Shown piece after piece: positions 60,107 to 64,000 of a DNA stretch of 64,000 nt. The stretch spans positions 11,878,783 to 11,942,782 of the forward strand of contig NW_021941230.1 of the NCBI RefSeq assembly GCF_902148845.1, written 5' to 3'. The notes beneath the pieces were generated by a model that was not told where the DNA came from, did not search any database, and saw nothing but the letters and a program-made list of their open reading frames with translations. Made by a program: the position numbers and the translations under genes. How positions within the stretch are numbered: the stretch's first letter is position 1; each line of letters opens with the position of its first letter. Source of the DNA: Salarias fasciatus (Eukaryota > Chordata > Actinopteri > Blenniiformes > Blenniidae).

Positions 60107-60530
60107 ACACACGGCACCGGCAGCGACTGGCGCTCAGGCGTCCCGGGAGAGATCCATCGCGGGGATTCCTCAAAGCGCAAAGTGGGAAAACGCGCCTCTC
60201 CCGTTCAGCCGAGGAGGAGGAGGAGGAGGAGGAGGAGGAGGGCGCAGCTCCGGCTTGCACGGCGGCACTCCGGCAGCAGCAGCATCCCTGGACTCACTCC
60301 CGAGCTGCGTCGAGGAAATGTCAAATCATCGCCGCGGCGCATTCAGAAGGGACGCACGCCGCTCTTCACGCGCGGACGCGGTGGGGGGAAAAGAGTCACA
60401 TCGTGTCTCTTGCAGCCGTCCGGCTCGCGGAGGAAAACACGCCAGTGACGGCGCGTGACGCGCGGATCGGCTCGTGGAGGCTTGAAGGGGGGGGGGGCCA
60501 TGTGAAGGCGCGTCAAGCTGCACCCACCGA
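60037..60530 (-). promoter_or_regulatory. arl4c: CpG-rich 5' region of arl4c
   Basis: GC- and CpG-rich stretch upstream of the arl4c ATG, with (GGA)n at about 60210-60240 and a G run near 60487-60497. Beyond 60540 composition drops to AT-rich. Likely a CpG-island promoter; the start site was not resolved. Confidence 0.6.
60062..60112. repeat. (CA)n microsatellite in the arl4c leader
   Basis: About 25 CA units on plus, with one interruption at 60101. It is read as (GT)n in arl4c mRNA and ends 25 bp upstream of the start codon. Confidence 0.95.
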
Positions 60531-63500
60531 CACCGAGCGGTTACAAGAATAAAGTCCCTCCAGACCGGATTAAACCCGCCGGTCAGAGCAGGGAAGCTCT
60601 TATTCTGAAGGGTGTCAGATTATGTTCTGTTTCCTCTGCGCAGTGGAGCGCCGCTGCTGTACAACAGCGACCCCCACTGGTGACTTATGGGCAAAACAAA
60701 GGAGACGGAATGCGTTTTTGAGGACACGTGAAAGTGATCCGAGGCTGGATTTGCATGTGTCTTTGATTAATGTGATTACAATCGAGTTAATAACCCATAT
60801 TTAAACTGTGGTAATGATTAAATGGACCACTGTCAAATTATTTTTGTATTTATGTGGAAAACTTCCAAGTTAGCTTATTTAATTTCACTTAAATTATCCT
60901 TAAAGTATCATTACTAAGGATCTAAAGTCACCTTAAATTCTGGATGGTTTTTGTGTTTTTCTTCATACAGATTCTGGTTTGTAAGCAGCTTTTCGTCTAT
61001 TTATGATATATTTATTTTTAATAAAACTGAAGTTTTGGCTGCTTTGACATTTAATAATAAATACATTTCAACCTGAAACATCTCTCTTTCCAGACTGAAT
61101 CACATCTTTCTAATATAAAACAAACGAGATAAAAATGTACAAATTTGCTTGTACATATTCATCATTAATTCTTAAACCTCACCTGAGCCACCCCAGTCTG
61201 TAAACCTCCCTCCTCTCTGGAGCTGCAGCGTCCTGGTAACAGAGGAAACGATACAACATGAACCAGTGAGACTCTGCTTTCCAGAGACCAGTACAGACAC
61301 TGAGCTATTTGTTGGTGGAATATTTTTGCTTAAATTTGACAGGCATGTATCCTCCACATGTTTACCTGTGAAGATGTTTCGCTATCAGATCGTACATAAT
61401 TTATCTTTATTTTCGAAAAAAGAAATCACTTCAGGTTTGCGAAACTGCAAAGAAATATCGCCATCCAGCCAGTGGGGGGCGCTAAAGCCTTGCAATTAGC
61501 TCTGAGGACTGAACAGACGGAGTATCTGTTATTTGTTTCTTTTGTTGAGACTTAAAAAGTGAGGTGAAGTTCTGGAAAATGTCATCAGACCCAAACACAA
61601 AGAAATTAAAGAGACTATTGGCCATTTCTGTTTTGATTGATCGACACAGATGAGGAAAAAGTGGATTGTCCAAAAAGACAGAACACGGCCTGCGTCATCA
61701 GGAGCTGCTCTTAATTGTTCCCTCTGTCCTCCTCTGGCATCGATCAGCCTTCTAATGAGTGTGTGTGAGATCAATAAAAGGAATTATAAACAGGGCGTGG
61801 ACACACACACACACACACACACATAAACACACACACTCACTAACTTTATCAGACGACAGCTCACTCTAATTGTCCTCCCCTTCTCTCTCTAACAAGGCTG
61901 GATGTCTCTGGCCCACACGCTGCTCTCATCCATTAAACAGGAGTCATTTACGTGTAATTTATTCCTCCGTCTCCTCCTCGCCGTTCCTCAGGTAACGGCG
62001 AGCGGCAGCCCTGAAAGGTCAAAACAAGCAGGTCTCAACTGCTGTCGGTCCGTGAAGAAATATCACGTCACGCGGGTTATCAACTCCAACAATGGGAGCT
62101 GAGCGGTTTATAGGAGAAAACAGCTTCAGTGTGTTTTTTCTTCTCATGATGGTGACACGAGCAGGAACACATATGGAAGAGTAAAAAGCCTGTAAAACAC
62201 AACAGGTGCTCTGAAGCTGGTGTATCTGCTTGAGTTTGATGACTTTCCTGTTGTGAGGCCTCCCAGTGAGTTTTATTTATTTCTTCACTGGCCGGCTTCC
62301 ACTCACTCCCGCCTCGTGAAATCAGAGCAACAACGACAACAACAGCAGATGAAACAGACTGACGGCTCGTCCCCGAGCTTTTCATCTCGCCACCTGTTTT
62401 GCATTTTCAAAAGCTAGCTCGACGCCGGCCAATTTGTCCCGAATTAATGAAGGGAGGAGGAAGTCTCTGTTCCCCCCCCTCCAGTCGCTGTGATCCTCTG
62501 ATTTGACGGGCAGGCGGAGGACCATGATTACAGGGACAGATCAGCACCTCGCCGTTCTCAAATCAGCTGCTGCACTCGGCTTTTCGATGCAGCTGAAGCG
62601 GTTTAATCTGCAGCCTCACTCAAGATTCCAATCCTCAAAATGCTGATTTACACTAAATAAGTCCATAAAAACAGAAGGATGGTTTTCTCTGCAGCCGCTT
62701 CTCTCTTATTCATACAAACGCGTCAATTAAAATCAGACGCTGAGATGAGCATTAGCATGTATTTAAAAGTTTTATGAGCGCCTAATGAAACCTCGGTGTA
62801 AAGCGGGCCGCGGAGACCTCATTTACTGCCGCCTTTAAACGCATTAAGTCTGAAGCAGGCCCCGGTGTGAGGCTGGTGTCCGGGAGACGAGCAGGAATGT
62901 GGAGGGAGAATAATTACCTGCTTTAATGAAGTACACCGAGGCCTGTTTGTGTGTTCAGGTGTGTGTGTTGACATGCAGGAATCTGCAGGGAGCTCCCAAT
63001 GACAGACGCAGCTTCCAGCCTCCATCCCCTCCACGTGAAAACTCGGGACAGCGGCTTTTTATTTTGAGCTGCTCTGAACGGGTTTCTGGTCTGCTTCAAG
63101 CATCCAAGTACACAAACATACGAGACTTCTCCCATGTTTTCTTCTTCGAATCGCTTTAAAACATCAGCAGCAGCCACAAAAACAAACAAACAAACAAACA
63201 AACAAAAACAGAAAAAATGAGCAACAAAAACAGGAGAAAGACAAGAAGGCTTTTTTTTTTTTTTCTGGGCCAAATTTAACAAAAGCTACTTGCTGACATA
63301 CTGCATGCTGTGTGATACTGTCTGCACTTGAATTAGATTCTTTACTGAATCCTTCAGATGAATTTCTTTACATCTTCTGTTTAAATGTTACAAATGTTAC
63401 AAAAAGAAGCAGATTAACGTTGGACTTCTGCAGCAACACCTCTGAAGGGAAACTAAAACGACAAAACACTGCTGGTAAATGAATGAATGTTTTTTTTTTT

Positions 63501-64000
63501 TTTTTTTGGCAAACTAATCACTAAAAGTGTGAATGTATCTGCTGTTTTTTTCTCGACTGGGACACTGAAGACTATGAGAAAAGGAGGGACGTTGAGACGG
63601 TTGAAAAGGTGGAAGCAGCTTTGCGCAGGCGGTGTGAAAGCGGCGGTGGAGGTCTGTGATGCCGTCCTGAGGGTGCGGTAAGAAAGCTCTGCCAGTGGAA
63701 ACTCGCTGAAGCCACACTGCAAGGGGCATTAACAAAAACCGCAGAGAGAGAATCCAGAGACAGACGACTGGTCGGAGCAAAACGGCGAAATAGTGAAAAG
63801 AAGGGTAGGATGTATAAAAAGGAAATACAAAGAGGAGGACGTCCAGCTTCACATTGGTTTCTCTGTTTCGATCATGACCTGAAATCTCCGGATTTTGCGG
63901 ACTTCGCCGTTTTAATCCATCTGCCCTTGTTTTCTTTTAATACCAGAAGCAGTGCGAGTGCCTTAAAAACCCTCAAACGGCAAAGTCTCCGTATCCGGTG
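60531..64000. other. Intergenic region beyond arl4c
   Basis: No credible exon. It contains a (CA)n tract at about 61801-61822 and several T or A runs. From about 61860 to 63000 the sequence is repeat-poor and contains TAAT-rich stretches of the kind seen in conserved non-coding elements, but conservation cannot be judged from one sequence. Confidence 0.5.

Overview
The window is vertebrate nuclear DNA, almost certainly from a teleost fish. It has multi-exon genes with GT-AG introns, CpG-rich promoters, very many (CA)n and (CCT)n tracts, and fish-type LINEs (Rex3/RTE, L2, L1/Tx1-like, Rex1/CR1-like). The proteins match vertebrate orthologues, with fish-style compact introns. I placed exons by hand from reading frame, splice sites and family knowledge. 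No database search was possible.

Layout: (1) 1-5.1 kb, plus strand: the 3' end of nbeal1 (end of the BEACH domain, the WD40 repeats, a long 3' UTR). (2) 5.2-8.1 kb, minus strand, converging tail-to-tail on nbeal1: a five-coding-exon gene for a secreted C-type lectin. More than half of its product is a 14-residue tandem repeat encoded by a 42-bp minisatellite. This is the most unusual gene here. (3) 9.8-12.1 kb, plus: fdx1 (mitochondrial adrenodoxin), complete in four exons. (4) 12.2-21.8 kb, minus: arhgap20 (PH, RA and RhoGAP domains), complete in fifteen coding exons. (5) 23.1-54.3 kb: a tandem duplication of about 15-16 kb. Each unit holds a 35-exon aldehyde oxidase gene on the minus strand with its own 5' and 3' flank. 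I call the low-coordinate copy A (25.4-39.3 kb) and the other B (41.6-54.2 kb). The copies are near-identical in some stretches, introns included, and diverged in others. They carry different transposon insertions. Copy A has lost the GT donor that copy B uses at intron 2. (6) 59.4-60.1 kb, minus: arl4c, a single-exon ARF-like GTPase with a (CA)n tract in its leader. The rest is intergenic or intronic DNA with simple repeats and old transposons.

The genes do not form a pathway. Fdx1 delivers electrons to mitochondrial P450s. The aldehyde oxidases are cytosolic molybdo-flavo-iron-sulfur enzymes. Nbeal1, Arhgap20 and Arl4c act in membrane traffic and small-GTPase signalling. The lectin is secreted. 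NBEAL1 and AOX1 are neighbours on human 2q33, ARL4C lies on 2q37, and FDX1 and ARHGAP20 are neighbours on 11q22, so the order here joins two ancestral vertebrate segments.
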